Assembly: GCA_038049695.1 (NCBI GenBank)
Contig: CP142458.1
Coordinates: forward strand, 65,939,501-66,003,500
DNA from: Cinnamomum chago
Lineage: Eukaryota > Streptophyta > Magnoliopsida > Laurales > Lauraceae
DNA: 64,000 nt
Reading direction: 5' to 3'
Positions 1 through 10,949 of the stretch are shown here, piece after piece. Position numbers and translations under genes: made by a program. How positions within the stretch are numbered: position 1 is the first letter of the stretch; every line of letters begins with the position of its first letter. Under the pieces are notes generated by a model. It was given only the letters and a program-made list of their open reading frames with translations, did no database searches and was not told the origin of the DNA.

Positions 1-1259
1 TCGGTGTCTACCTTAATTTTTCCATCCTTACTAATTATTGAGCTAAGGTATCGGAATGAATCTTTGTAGTATCTCTTGAACGCCAATTTCAGGTCCTTGC
101 ACATCCCCACTAAAGTTGCAAATAGTATATTTTGTCATCATTCGATTTAATTTAAATCCCTTGGTTCTAAAGCCCCCTGCCATCTCCCAAGTCTATCATT
201 CAAATCATCTCATGATTCATCCACCAACACTTTACTATCTACAAACAACATACACCAAGGTAACTCCTCTTAAACCTGAGCAGTTAACTCGTTCGTAATT
301 AGTGCAAAGAGAGAAGGGCTTAAAGCTGACCCCGATGCCCATTAATAGATAGACCTACACCAAATTAGAGAGAGATGTTTTTGCTTGGTTTAAAATATGG
401 ATTGTATTGGTCCGAGATATATTCATATATCAAAAGGACACGGTACATACAACCACGCATAACAATACTTAATATACCATATAATTGCATCTAAATTATT
501 TGTGACTAAACAGGCCAGCCAGGGTTAGGCCTAGTAAGCAACAGTAAAGTCTAGCCCAATCATTAATTGAGCCCAAATTTCAGGCCTGAGCCCTATTAAT
601 GGGCCTTGAAGATCAGTCCAAACTTGGCATTCAGTTGGTTGTGCCCATGCAAGCCTCGCTAATGGACAACCCTGCCTATCTTTAATATTGGCCATTCATG
701 CTTGAAGCAACAAACTGATCAAATCTCTCCAGAAAATTAAGAAACATTTAGGACTCATTTGTGTAACACCGGATTGGTGGTGGAGGATGGTTCAGAGTCC
801 ACTTTCCACACTAAAGAAGAAAAATGAAGAAATTTTAAGTTTTTTCCGGCGGGATTTGCACGGCACCGAACACGTCTCCATTGTACAGAACGGGCACTCT
901 CATTCTAATTCTGCCGAAACACCTCAAGACAAATGCATCCTCAAGTCACTACTCGCTACACACCAAGGATGTCTCCAAATTCTTTTTCACAGCCTACGTC
1001 ATTCCATTATTTTCTTTTCTTTTTTATATATTTATGTTTCTCTTTTGTGGAGGGAGTGGAGGGGGAAGAGTAACCAAAAATTTAGTAAAGAAACAGAAAA
1101 GGGCAGTACATGAGTGCAATAATGCCCATAAACAAGAACCACAAGCCCAAATGAAAGAGAGACAAAAGCACAGCCCGTGATACAAGGGTGTGAGCCCTTG
1201 CAAAATAAGAAAGAGAGGAAAGACACATAGACCCTACTCTGGTGGACCACCATACATAA
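1..1259. other. Gene-free stretch
   Basis: I see no gene, RNA or clear transposon end here. The open frames are short, overlap on both strands and match nothing I recognise. Confidence 0.5.
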
Positions 1260-3065
1260 GCTCCCTTCCCACCCACCCTTCACCAGCAAATCTGCATCAT
1301 TAGTTTCCCTTACCACATGAATAAAGCCAACCAAGATTATACTTTCAAAGCCTTGCAATCTCAATAAACATACAGCGTAAGTCTCCAAGGAAGATCTTTC
1401 GTGGAAGGCACCCACCCAATAGCATTAGAGACTGAAAGGAGTGGAGTCTGGAAAACAAGACCAAGGGAAAAAATAATGATCGCCCGATGGCCTCATAAGA
1501 ATCTCTAACACCAAATGGAATAGAGAAACAAAACAGCAGCTCAGTTCCATAATCATTGGATACAACACCCCATTGACAGGAGGCCATAGGACACTAATTT
1601 GGGAACCCAGGAAGAGAAGGGGACCACATTGAAGCCATCTTCTTCAACGGGAGGCCACATGATCCCATCACCAACTAAGCAGGAAATCGCTTTTCCAAAG
1701 ACCTTCTTTGGAAGATTAAACACCAAAGCCGGCCACTTCACAATGCACTGCAAGACCCTATTACCAACAAATTAAGCACCCAATCAAGGAGATTGTACCC
1801 CTCAAATTTCTTAGACTATATAGTCATTCTGCCCTATCAAAATCAACCAAATCAATAACTTATTCTTTCTCCGAACACTTTCCTAGGAAGATACCGGAAT
1901 TTCTTTCCTTTTATATGGACCCATAGAATGGACGCAGGATGAGGTTCCAAATGATAGAACCATTGCTGGGGAAAGGGCCTTACCCAAGCTAATATCAGCT
2001 CCTGCAAAAATCACAGAGATAAGAAAAAGACCCCATGAGAGATGAAGCAGCAGCTTCAATCTTCTAGCAAACCAATAATGTATCTAAAGATGATCCATGG
2101 ACTCTGGCTCCTCATCACAAAAGATGCATTGATTAATTATGGACAAGTTAGCTATACCCCACCTCCATTGATTGTCTACCACTGAAAATTCTCCCATCTT
2201 ATAACTAACCAGCAAAAAGCCTCCTCTCTTGGGAGGAGCACCATTGCCCAAAACCAAAGAACGCAATGGCCTGACACCAAATGGAGGAACCAAAGCCTTC
2301 CAAAAAGATTTTGGAGAAAATTTCCCACAAGGAAATGGCCTCCAAACTCTCTCATCCAACATGGCCAACAGAGCAAAGCATTGGATGATAGTTCAACAAA
2401 GATACATAATCACCTTCTTCGCCTTCTGTCAAGCTTCTCCTAAAAGACAAGCTCCCAACTTACCAGTCACTTGTAACAATCAAACATCATAGAGCTCCTA
2501 CTCCAAACCAGCCCAAAAGGCCTAGGGAATTTCTAACACAAGGGCATCACTCCAACCCACTCATCTCTCCAAAAGCTCATTCTAGTGCTGATACCAACAT
2601 TGAACCCAACTCCTTTGGTAAAAGGTCCTCCCGCCTTACTCATCTGCTTTGTGACTATAAGCCTGCAAATTCTAGACTTTCTGAACTGCAGAGCTCTCGC
2701 AGGATCCACCCCAAACATCTTTTGCCCTCAACAACAATCCTCCAGAGTGAAATCCTGCTTTTCCCCAAACCTCCACCGCCACTTGTGGAAATATGCCCCA
2801 TTCTCATATAACATTCTCCCAATCCAACACCACTCCCCTCTCAATTTAACCACCTCATCACATTTCAGTAAGTGTAGATTCCTTTTAAACTCCGCACCGT
2901 CCCCCAAAAACTTACATTTAAAAGTTCTCTATAGTTAGCAACCCCCCACTGACATCTTGAACAAAGACACACGGTAGACCATGGATTGGCCAATGTCACT
3001 TTAATCAATGCAATTAAACACCAAAGAGAGATATTGTTGTTTCCAAGAAGACAGCTTATTTTCAA
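1260..3065 (-). pseudogene. Decayed LINE ORF2, C-terminal part
   Basis: Read on the minus strand, pieces of a plant L1-type ORF2 occur in the expected order but in different frames. At about 2718-2533 is a segment ending SFWRDEWVGVMPL, like the tract that follows the reverse transcriptase in plant LINEs. At 2376-2084 is a zinc-finger RT-associated segment with CIFCDEEPESMDHL. At about 1590-1270 is a tail resembling the RNase H C-terminus (GFIHVVRETNDADLLVKGG). Stops and frameshifts separate them, so this is an old non-functional copy. No target duplication or poly-A end was found, so the borders are approximate. The order of motifs is seen; the family is inferred from general knowledge of plant LINEs. 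Confidence 0.55.
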
Positions 3066-4754
3066 ACTTCAGGATCACTAGATCTCAAATGGCTTTCAAT
3101 ATGGATTAATTCCTAGAGACATCCCAAGATACATAATGAGCAACGATCCAACCTAGTAATCGATGCAGGACATTGCAACGCTAACCTATGTGATTTAATG
3201 AGATCAGGAGTTACTAACAATCACAATCTGAAATATAAAATTAAATTCAATTCTACCCTTTTTTTTTATCAAATTTCAACTAAGAGGCTAGACTCTAGAG
3301 ATGAATCTAGACCTTATCACAATCCCGCAATATGAACCCCACAAATTAGGATCATGGTCTCAATGGAAGAGAATCCATTCCACCAGCTTAGGGATCGAGT
3401 AATTTCAAGTAGGATTTGATGAAAGGCCAAGTTCAAAAGTTTTGAGCAAAGATGATGTGTAATAAGTTGGAAGAAGAAAATTCAGATTAATCTAATTTGT
3501 GGAATCTGCAGTTAAATCATTAAATCAGCATATGCTATTTCAGGCCTGACTAGCAGCAAACTAAAGTTGAAAGAGGGCTCAGATGGGTCTAAATAACCTG
3601 AAAGTCAGATTCAGCTGGGACTGGAATGGGCCTGGCTGGGTTCAGTTGGGCCCGATATGGCTTGGATCTGGTTTGTCTAAGGCACAGGTGGCTGGATCTG
3701 GGTTCTGGTTAAATTGAATCTGAGTTCTGTTGTGTGGAATGGTGGGATTTGAGATGCAGAGATAGTGGTGGTAGGTGGATTATGAGGTGTGGGAAATTCT
3801 GACGCTTGGTTTATTGGATGCGAGCACTTTTGACATGTGAATGGGGTCCTGAGAGGTGTCAGATTAATAGGATTTGGTTACCGGTTGTAATAGGTGGCTG
3901 GTTTGAGGTTTCGATGGATGGCAGAGTAGGGATTTGGGGGCTGATTTGGGGATCTGATGGGGTATGGCTTGTGGCCACTTGGGATGCTATATGTATGGAG
4001 TTCGGCAGATGCAAACAAAGTCAATGAAAGATCTGTCGAGCCAGATCTATGAGTAGGGTCTGTCGGCCACTGGGTTTTGATGAATTAGAGTGTCAATAGT
4101 TGGGTTTTGGGTAATATGATGCTCGGCTTTGGGAGTTTGGCTTGGAACTTGGATCTAGTGCAAAGGCCTTGTACAACCAAGGGATTTAGAGCTGCTCGAT
4201 TGTGGAAAGCCTGATGGGAAAACAAACCAACAAAACCTTAATGGAAGGAAAGAGGAGGGGAAGAAGATACCTCATTTCGCCGGATTCCACAAGTGGTTTT
4301 GCGCCAAATCCTTTCCAGGATGGAGAGAGTATTAGCACTTAACGCATTCAATCATTCATCATCATTATCATTATAAAAATGTCTTTTACAATGTTTAAAT
4401 AGATAAACCCTAACCCTGAGCTTGATCTCAACAGTAGGAAACATGTGAAAAGATTAAAACAACTACTTAAGACCAATGGACCCACAACTAAAAACTCTTA
4501 ACTCATAAACAAAATAAACCAAACATATAAAAAGAAAAAAAAAAGTGGAGATGAATTCTTCGAGAATGGGTTGTACGGCCCATGTATGGCTCACTTTGCG
4601 GGCCCCTTGATGGGCCCCTCTTGATATTGATCTTCTTTTATGCTTCTTTTGTCACAGGTCCCTCTCATGTGGCACATCCCGATGTAGAGCCTTCTTGATG
4701 CCTGCCGCATGAGGTCTTCATCTCGATCATGGGGTCACATGTTAGATTTGGTTG
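3066..4754. other. Gene-free stretch
   Basis: No supported gene. G/T-rich text around 3600-4200 gives one short open frame with no recognisable domain. Confidence 0.45.
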
Positions 4755-4934
4755 GATCCAACGGTGGGTCTACATCGGGATCAAGATCCAACGGTGGACC
4801 TACATCGGGATTAAGATCCAATGGCGGGTCTTCATTAGATTTGTAATCTAACAATTAATCTTCATTTGATTTGCAATCCAACAGTAGATCTACAGAGGAT
4901 TTGCGATCCAACAGTGGATCTTCATCGAATCTGC
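4755..4934. repeat. 30-bp minisatellite, six units
   Basis: Six units start at 4755, 4785, 4815, 4845, 4875 and 4905, an exact 30-bp period. Each begins with a variant of GATCCAACGGTGG and ends with a variant of CTACATCGGGAT. The first three units are closer to each other than to the last three. The array lies about 110 bp upstream of the copia insertion. In-frame stops argue against a coding repeat. Confidence 0.9.
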
Positions 4935-5038
4935 GATGAAACACCAAGAAGTAACCATCTAACCACAAAGAGGCCTACCTGGCCTACCTTTGTGATTTGT
5001 TCTTCTTCCATTGGTAGACTTTGAAGGAAGGAGACGTG

Positions 5039-5043
5039 ATGTC
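5039..5043. repeat. 5-bp target-site duplication, left
   Basis: ATGTC lies directly before the 5' LTR and again at 10362-10366 directly after the 3' LTR. This is the expected 5-bp duplication and fixes both element ends. Confidence 0.95.
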
Positions 5044-5357
5044 TGTTAATCAGGCCCACGGCCCATGAGAAATCAGGCCCACGGCCCATGAGAAGATTCA
5101 CTGCTGTCACATATATCTCACGTGGGATTGATTGGGTCAATGGATATACTGCTGTACATATTTTATTGATTAGCTAGTTTCCTAACTTAGAATAGCAATT
5201 GATGTAATTAGCTAGTTTCCTAAACTTTAAGCCTTGATTGAGGCATGTAAAACCTTTATATAGTGATGAATGCTCTCCAATGAAGGACACGACAATACAT
5301 TCTCAGTAGTGTATTCAAAACCATTGCTTTCAAGGTTCTGTGTTCATCAAATTGTCA
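5044..5357 (+). repeat. 5' LTR of copia element 1
   Basis: Begins TGTTAATCAGG and ends AAATTGTCA. It is 314 bp long because a 23-bp segment near its start (containing CAGGCCCACGGCCCATGAG) is tandemly duplicated; the 3' LTR has it once. TTTATATAG near 5258 is a plausible TATA box for the element's transcript. Confidence 0.95.
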
Positions 5358-5369
5358 TGGTATCAGAGC
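5358..5369 (+). promoter_or_regulatory. Primer-binding site, initiator Met tRNA
   Basis: TGGTATCAGAGC directly follows the 5' LTR. It is the standard plant copia primer site, complementary to the 3' end of initiator methionine tRNA. Confidence 0.95.
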
Positions 5370-5981
5370 ATGGTTCAAGGAAATCTGTTCTTCTTTCTTA
5401 CAAAGCATTAAGATCATAGTAGAATACATCTCTCGTGCAAGGAAAACAGATCAAGGATCTGTCTCAGCCCCTGATACACCCTGCGGCATCCTCATCTTCA
5501 AAGTGGCCCATCCCGGATCATCACAACCTTTCCAGAAATCCATACAGCTTTGGTCGCCTGGTTTTTCTAGAACTCTTGGTGATTTTTCCAGAATTTTTTG
5601 ACACATCCAGGTTGGTGTTTCTCTCCTTCTCAAAGTTTTCAAGAAACTTCATATTGTTTTCATCAAGGCCGTCCAGATTCTTGGATTTTTAGTAGAATCA
5701 GATCATTCTGGTTCCAGTAGAAGACAGAACAGAGGAACTTTTCAGATCTGTCCTCTGATCTTTGACCAGCACCAATCGTGGGGCCCACATAGTGATTTTG
5801 AGTCAATTTTAAGGTCGTATGGGGCTATTTTTGGGTGATTTTTTGTCTGTTTTTTGGCTATCTCTTCTGGTTTGGTTGGAAATTGTTTTCTACCCACTGG
5901 AAAGGGTTTCCTATAGTTTCTCTTTACTATTGCTGGTCCTTATCGCTGTTCAATTCATTTTTTTGGCTCATATCGATTGAG

Positions 5982-6248
5982 ATGGAAAAATCTGAAGTTA
6001 CCTTGATCCGATTCACGGGGAAGAACTACCTCGCTTGCTCTTTTCAGTTCCAAATATACCTTGAGGCTAAGGAATTATGGGGTTATATTTCTGGATCTGA
6101 CCCTAAACCCACTGAAGATGAGAAGAAGATCTCCTCTTGGCTTACTAAAGATGCGAAGATCAAATCATGGATCCTCGGCTCTATCGAGCCACATCTGATC
6201 ATGAATCTCAAACCTTACCCCACTTCAAAAGACATGTGGGGTATCTGA
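5982..6248 (+). pseudogene. gag: copia 1 gag, N-terminal part
   Basis: Starts MEKSEVTLIRFTGKNY, typical of the copia gag N-terminus (UBN2/retrotran_gag type), which forms the capsid of the virus-like particle. The frame ends with SKDMWGI and a stop at 6246-6248. The gag sequence continues at once in another frame (GYLKKVYHQDN), so about one base has been lost near 6238-6241. I chose the ATG at 5982 because the upstream part of the same frame has no gag similarity. Sequence between the primer site and 5982 is untranslated leader. Confidence 0.85.
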
Positions 6249-8254
6249 AGAAAGTATACCATCAAGATAATTCAGCACGTCAATTTCATCTTGAATGTGC
6301 GATTGTTGAATATACACAGGGAACCTTGTCCATCCAAGATTACTATTCAGGATTTCGTACACTGTGGTCGGAATACGATGGTATTAAGTATGCTGATGTG
6401 GCTGCGGATGTTTTGGTCGTTATTCACGATCTTCAAGCCTCTAGTCAACGGGATCAGTTTTTGATGAAACTGCGCAGTGAATATGAAAGTGTCCGCTCTG
6501 CCCTGATGAATCGGACGCCATTACCTTCCTTGGATGTATGCTTGAATGAACTCCTCCGCGAAGAACAGCGCATTGCGACCTCAGCCCATATGTCTCAAAA
6601 GACTGAGACCTATTCAGTCGCATTCTCGGCAACTAAGGCTTCTCCGCCTCCATCTCGAGACTTGAGCAAAACGCAATGTTACAGTTGTCAAAAATTCGGA
6701 CACATTGCTACTCAATGTAAACAGAAAGTCTGCAGTTATTGTAAAAAATCGGGACATATCATCTCTGAATGTCGCCACCGCCTACAACGTCCATCATCAC
6801 AGTATCAGCCTCCACAGTCTCAGGCTCCACAGTATCAGACTCCGCATGCTTATGTGGCTTCTTCGGTTATGGCTGCTCCTAAATCTGCACCCTCACAGCC
6901 TGGGACCTCTTCCTCTCTCACTCCTGAATTAGTTCAGCAAATGATTGTCCATGCCCTCTCTGCCTTTGGTCTCTCAGGTAACTCCCCCTCCTCTTCTACT
7001 TGGTTCCTTGATTCTGGGGCTTCTAATCATATGACGTCTTCACACATCCCTCTATCCAATGTGACAAAATACAATGGGAATCTTCAAATACAAACTGCTA
7101 ACGGAGGTAATGTTCCTATTACTGCTCTCGGAGATATCCCTTGTCCCCTCCCATTGAAAAATGTTTATCTTTGTCCCACTTTAACTTCCAACCTATTGTC
7201 AGTCGGGCAACTTGTTGAAAATAATTGTAACATCTCTTTCTCTTCTTCTGGTTGTGTTGTGCAGGACCAGATGACCGGGAAGGAGATCGCGAGGGGGCCT
7301 AAGTGTGGTCGCTTGTTTCCGCTGGATTTTTCTCATCTTTCTCAGTCTAGCTTTGCCAATGATGTGTTTTGTTTTTCTATTAGAGATAACTGTCAAATGT
7401 GGCATAAAAGACTCGGACATCCTAATTCCAAAACTTTGTCCCTTATGTTAAATTCTGGATTATTGAATAAATCTATTGGCTTATCTTCATGTGTGACTTT
7501 TGATTGTGCTACTTGTAAAATGGGAAAGAGCAAAACTCTTCCTTTTCCTATTTCCACTTCACTCAGCACTCGATGTTTTGATTTAGTTCATAGCGATATA
7601 TGGGGAATTGCTCCAGCTCTTTCTCATGCTCACTACAAATATTTTGTGACTTTTATTGATGATTACAGTCGGTTCACATGGGTCTACTTTTTGCATTCCA
7701 AATCTGATGTTTTCCCTGTTTTTAAAAAAAATTTAGCTTATGTTGAGAATCAATTTTCCACCTGCATCAAAATCTTGCGATCTGATTTGGGTGGGGAATA
7801 TGTGTCCTCCGATTTTCAAACCTTCTTGCAAAACAAAGGCATTATTTCTCAGAGAACTTGTCCTTATACTCCACAGCAGAATGGAGTCGCTGAAAGAAAA
7901 AATAGACATCTTCTTGATGTCACTCGTTCTCTTCTTCTTGAATCATCGGTTCCTACCCATTTTTGGGTTGAGGTACTGGCTACGGCAGCTCATCTTATAA
8001 ATCGTTTGCCTTCAACCTCTATTCAAAATCAGAGCCCATATTACCGATTGTACCAGACATCTCCATCTTATGATGATCTTCATGTTTTCGGCTCCATTTG
8101 CTTTGTGCACTTGCCTCCTTCTAAGAGAAACAAACTCACCGCACAATCAGCTCAATGCGTGTTTTTAGGTTATGCTCCCTTCCAGAAAGGGTTCCTTTGC
8201 TACGATCCTCACATTCGTCGCTTACGGACCTCTAGGAATGTCGGTTTTTTTTAA
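6249..8254 (+). pseudogene. pol: copia 1 gag C-terminus, protease and integrase
   Basis: This is one open frame continuing gag after the frameshift. Two zinc knuckles of the CX2CX4HX4C form lie at 6677-6718 (CYSCQKFGHIATQC) and 6731-6772, and would bind RNA. The protease active site DSGAS starts at 7010. Integrase follows: an HHCC zinc site (WHKRLGHP near 7400, then CATC near 7505), then the core with catalytic Asp in HSDIWG (about 7595), Asp in RSDLGGEY (about 7780) and Glu in NGVAERKN (about 7890). The frame ends at a TAA at 8252-8254, where related elements have a sense codon; the sequence continues in the same frame beyond it. Confidence 0.93.
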
Positions 8255-8842
8255 CAGCAATATTATTTTCAAAAACACCTTGAACCTTCTAATTCCTCCT
8301 CCTTGGTGTCTTTACCTGGTTTTTCTGACAACACATCGGTTGTTCGTTTTAATCCCAACTTTGTGTATCAACGACGGAACAGAGAAGCGCCTCCCAGGGA
8401 CCCCCCTCCTGATCCTCCTCCGGCATCCGGTCCACCTCCGCCATTGCGCCGCTCCACTCGCATCTCCATACCCCCCGACCGCTATGGGTTCTCTCATACT
8501 TCCCTAATGGCCACTTTGTCCTCTTCTTCCATCCCCCACTCCTATTCTCAGGCTGTGCAGGACGAATGTTGGAACAAAGCTATGCAAGAAGAATTGGATG
8601 CTTTAGAGAAAAATCATACGTGGGATATTGTCCCCTCTCCTGTGGGGGTCAGACCTATTGGCTGCAAGTGGATTTTTTCTCTCAAGTTAAAATCAGATGG
8701 CACTCTTGATCGATATAAAGCACGCCTTGTTGCTCTCGGAAATCGACAGGAATATGGCATTGATTATGATGAAACTTTTGCTCCTGTCGCCAAGATGACC
8801 ACAGTACGCATCATCCTTGCTGTTGCTGTCTCTCAGTCCTAG
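8255..8842 (+). pseudogene. pol: copia 1 integrase tail and RT N-terminus
   Basis: In the same frame as the preceding segment. It holds the proline-rich linker (PPPDPPPASGPPPPLRR) and the start of the copia reverse transcriptase: MQEELDALEKNHTW, IGCKWIFSLKLK and YKARLVALGNRQEYGIDY. The frame stops at TAG 8840-8842, where copia RTs usually have Trp in a W-P-L-Y-Q-M-D-V context; the rest of RT continues in frame. This suggests a TGG to TAG change. Confidence 0.92.
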
Positions 8843-10063
8843 CCTCTCTATCAAATGGATGTCAAAAACGCGTTTCTTCATGGTGATCTCAAAGAAAACG
8901 TTTATATGCATCTGCCTCCTCGATCTTCATCTGGGAAGGGTATGGTTGCTAAGCTCCGTCGCTCCCTCTATGGTCTGAAGCAAGCTCCTCGAGCATGGTT
9001 TGAGAAATTTCAAGATGCACTTCTCCGCTTGGATTTTCATCCTAGCCAGTATGATCCTTCCATGTTCTTACATCATGCTCCGTCCGGAATTACTGTGCTA
9101 CTAGTTTACGTTGATGACATTGTCATTACTGGTCCTAATGCACAAATGATTCAGGATCTCCAAGCTTCTCTTCGTCAGACCTTTCACATGAAGGATCTCG
9201 GCCCTTTACACTATTTCCTCGGTCTTGAAGTTCATCAATCGCCTAAAGGAATAGTTCTCAATCAGCACAAATACACGGTTGATCTCATTGACTTGGCTGG
9301 GCTAACTTCCTCGGCTCCAGTAGATACGCCAGTTGAACTGAATGTCAAACTCAGTAAAGAGGAGGGTGCCCTTCTTCCCGATCCTACCGAGTATCGCCGG
9401 TTAGTGGGTAGCTTGATCTATCTCACGATCACCCGTCCTGATATCTCATTTGCAATTAACCTAATGAGTCAATTCATGACTGCTCCTCGTCACCTTCATC
9501 TGGTGGCTGTTCGTCGCATCATTCGGTACCTTATTCGCACACCGGCTCGCGGGTTGTTTTTTCCATCAAACAATCCTCTTTCACTCAGAGCTTATTCAGA
9601 TGCTGATTGGGCTGGTTGTCCGGATACTCGCAGATCGACTACAGGATGGTGCATGTTCTTGGGTAATAGTTTGATTTCCTGGAAATGCAAGAAACATGGA
9701 AAAGTTTCCAAATCTTCTACCGAGGCTGAGTACCGAGCTATGTCTGCTGCGTGCTCCGAAATCCTTTGGCTCCGTGGTCTGCTCTCCGACATTGGATTTC
9801 CCGCAGAAGGAGCTACCCCTCTCTATGCAGATAATACAAGTGCAATTCGGATTACTGAAAATCCAATTTTTCATGAACGCACTAAACACATCGAGGTTGA
9901 TTGTCACTTTATCCGTGATGAACTTAAACGTGATGTCATCAGCCTACCACATGTCTCCACTGAACTTCAAATTGTTGATATTCTCACCAAAGGTCTTCCA
10001 CGACCACGCCATCAGTTCTTGGTTGGCAAATTGATGCTTGTTGATTCTCCCACATCAATTTGA
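8843..10063 (+). pseudogene. pol: copia 1 RT C-terminus and RNase H
   Basis: Continues in frame with MDVKNAFLHGDL, the SLYGLKQAPRAWFEKF motif and the RT active site YVDD at 9107-9118. RNase H follows, with SDADWAG near 9597, the STEAEYRAMSAACSEILWLR block near 9715 and ADNTSAI with HIEVDCHFIRD near 9830-9915. The frame ends at 10061-10063, overlapping the polypurine tract. This 3' half has no break of its own, but no complete polyprotein can be read through the upstream stops. Confidence 0.93.
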
Positions 10064-10070
10064 GGGGGGG
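10059..10070 (+). promoter_or_regulatory. Polypurine tract of copia 1
   Basis: TTTGAGGGGGGG lies directly before the 3' LTR, where it would prime plus-strand DNA synthesis. Confidence 0.93.
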
Positions 10071-10361
10071 TGTTAATCAGGCCCACGGCCCATGAGAAGA
10101 TTCACTGTTGTCACATATATCTCACGTGGGATTGATTGGGTCAATGGATATACTGTTGTACATATTTTATTGATTAGCTAGTTTCCTAACTTAGAATAGC
10201 AATTGATGTAATTAGCTAGTTTCCTAAACTTTAAGCCTTGATTGAGGCATGTAAAACCTTTATATAGTGATGAATGCTCTCCAATGAAGGACACGACAAT
10301 ACATTCTCAGTAGTGTATTCAAAACCATTGCTTTCAAAGTTCTGTGTTCATCAAATTGTCA
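10071..10361 (+). repeat. 3' LTR of copia element 1
   Basis: 291 bp, TGTTAATCAGG to AAATTGTCA. By eye it differs from the 5' LTR by two C/T changes and one G/A change, plus the lack of the 23-bp duplication. The ATGTC duplication follows at 10362-10366. Confidence 0.95.
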
Positions 10362-10366
10362 ATGTC

Positions 10367-10949
10367 CTCATCAGAAATTCATCCTATTTGCCAGCACACT
10401 ACATCATGATTCTTCCATAGTGATACCAACAAAGGAGCTTTTCCACATATTAACCTTGAGGTTTAAAATTAAATCAAAGAATCTAAGAATTTGCTTTAAC
10501 AATATCTTCACCTTCCCGGTAGACACACTAACCCACAAATTGAAGGTGTGAAATTACAGGACTGCTTCAAAGCCAGGGAACGTGTCCAATTTGCTAGCTT
10601 TAGCGAACAACCCTCAATCATCATGGTGAAAAGAAACAGTAACAAGGATCTCTTTGCCTTAGGATTCCTTAGATTAGTTCTTATCAAACTCAATATTCAG
10701 TTATCATGAGTTTGAGGGGTGTTGTCAGAGTATGAGGATATACTAAAATATGATATCAGGTAAGCCCGAATGACCTAGATTAGGTTATATTAAAATCATT
10801 GACAGGATCATTAGTTGATAAATTCCATGCTTATCTCTTGTCAACTTACTCAATATATGTATTCCATATATTAACTAGATATTCTAAGTGGAATATATAT
10901 ATATATATAAAGTTTATTGTTTCTCATTAAGTTCAGTGTATGGGCCAAT
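10367..10949. other. Gene-free stretch
   Basis: No gene seen. A TTTGAGGGG followed by TGTTGTC at 10711-10726 looks like a polypurine tract and LTR start of another copia element, but I found no partner LTR. Confidence 0.4.

Larger units (their letters stand above)
5044..10361 (+). mobile_element. Ty1/copia LTR retrotransposon, near-complete but inactive
   Basis: This 5,318-bp element has flanking ATGTC duplications, LTRs of 314 and 291 bp with TG...CA ends, a primer-binding site, a polypurine tract, and gag, protease, integrase, RT and RNase H in copia order. Integrase precedes RT, which defines Ty1/copia. The aligned LTRs differ by three transitions plus a 23-bp tandem duplication in the left one, so the insertion is recent. 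The polyprotein is nevertheless interrupted by a frameshift near 6240 and stops at 8252-8254 and 8840-8842. It cannot make its own complete polyprotein as it stands. Confidence 0.97.

Noticed and set aside
3806-4027. 73-codon plus-strand frame, Trp-rich
   Set aside because: G/T-rich sequence with no domain; short and isolated.
10711-10730. Polypurine tract and LTR start of a third copia element
   Set aside because: TTTGAGGGG then TGTTGTC fits, but no second LTR, primer site or duplication was found.
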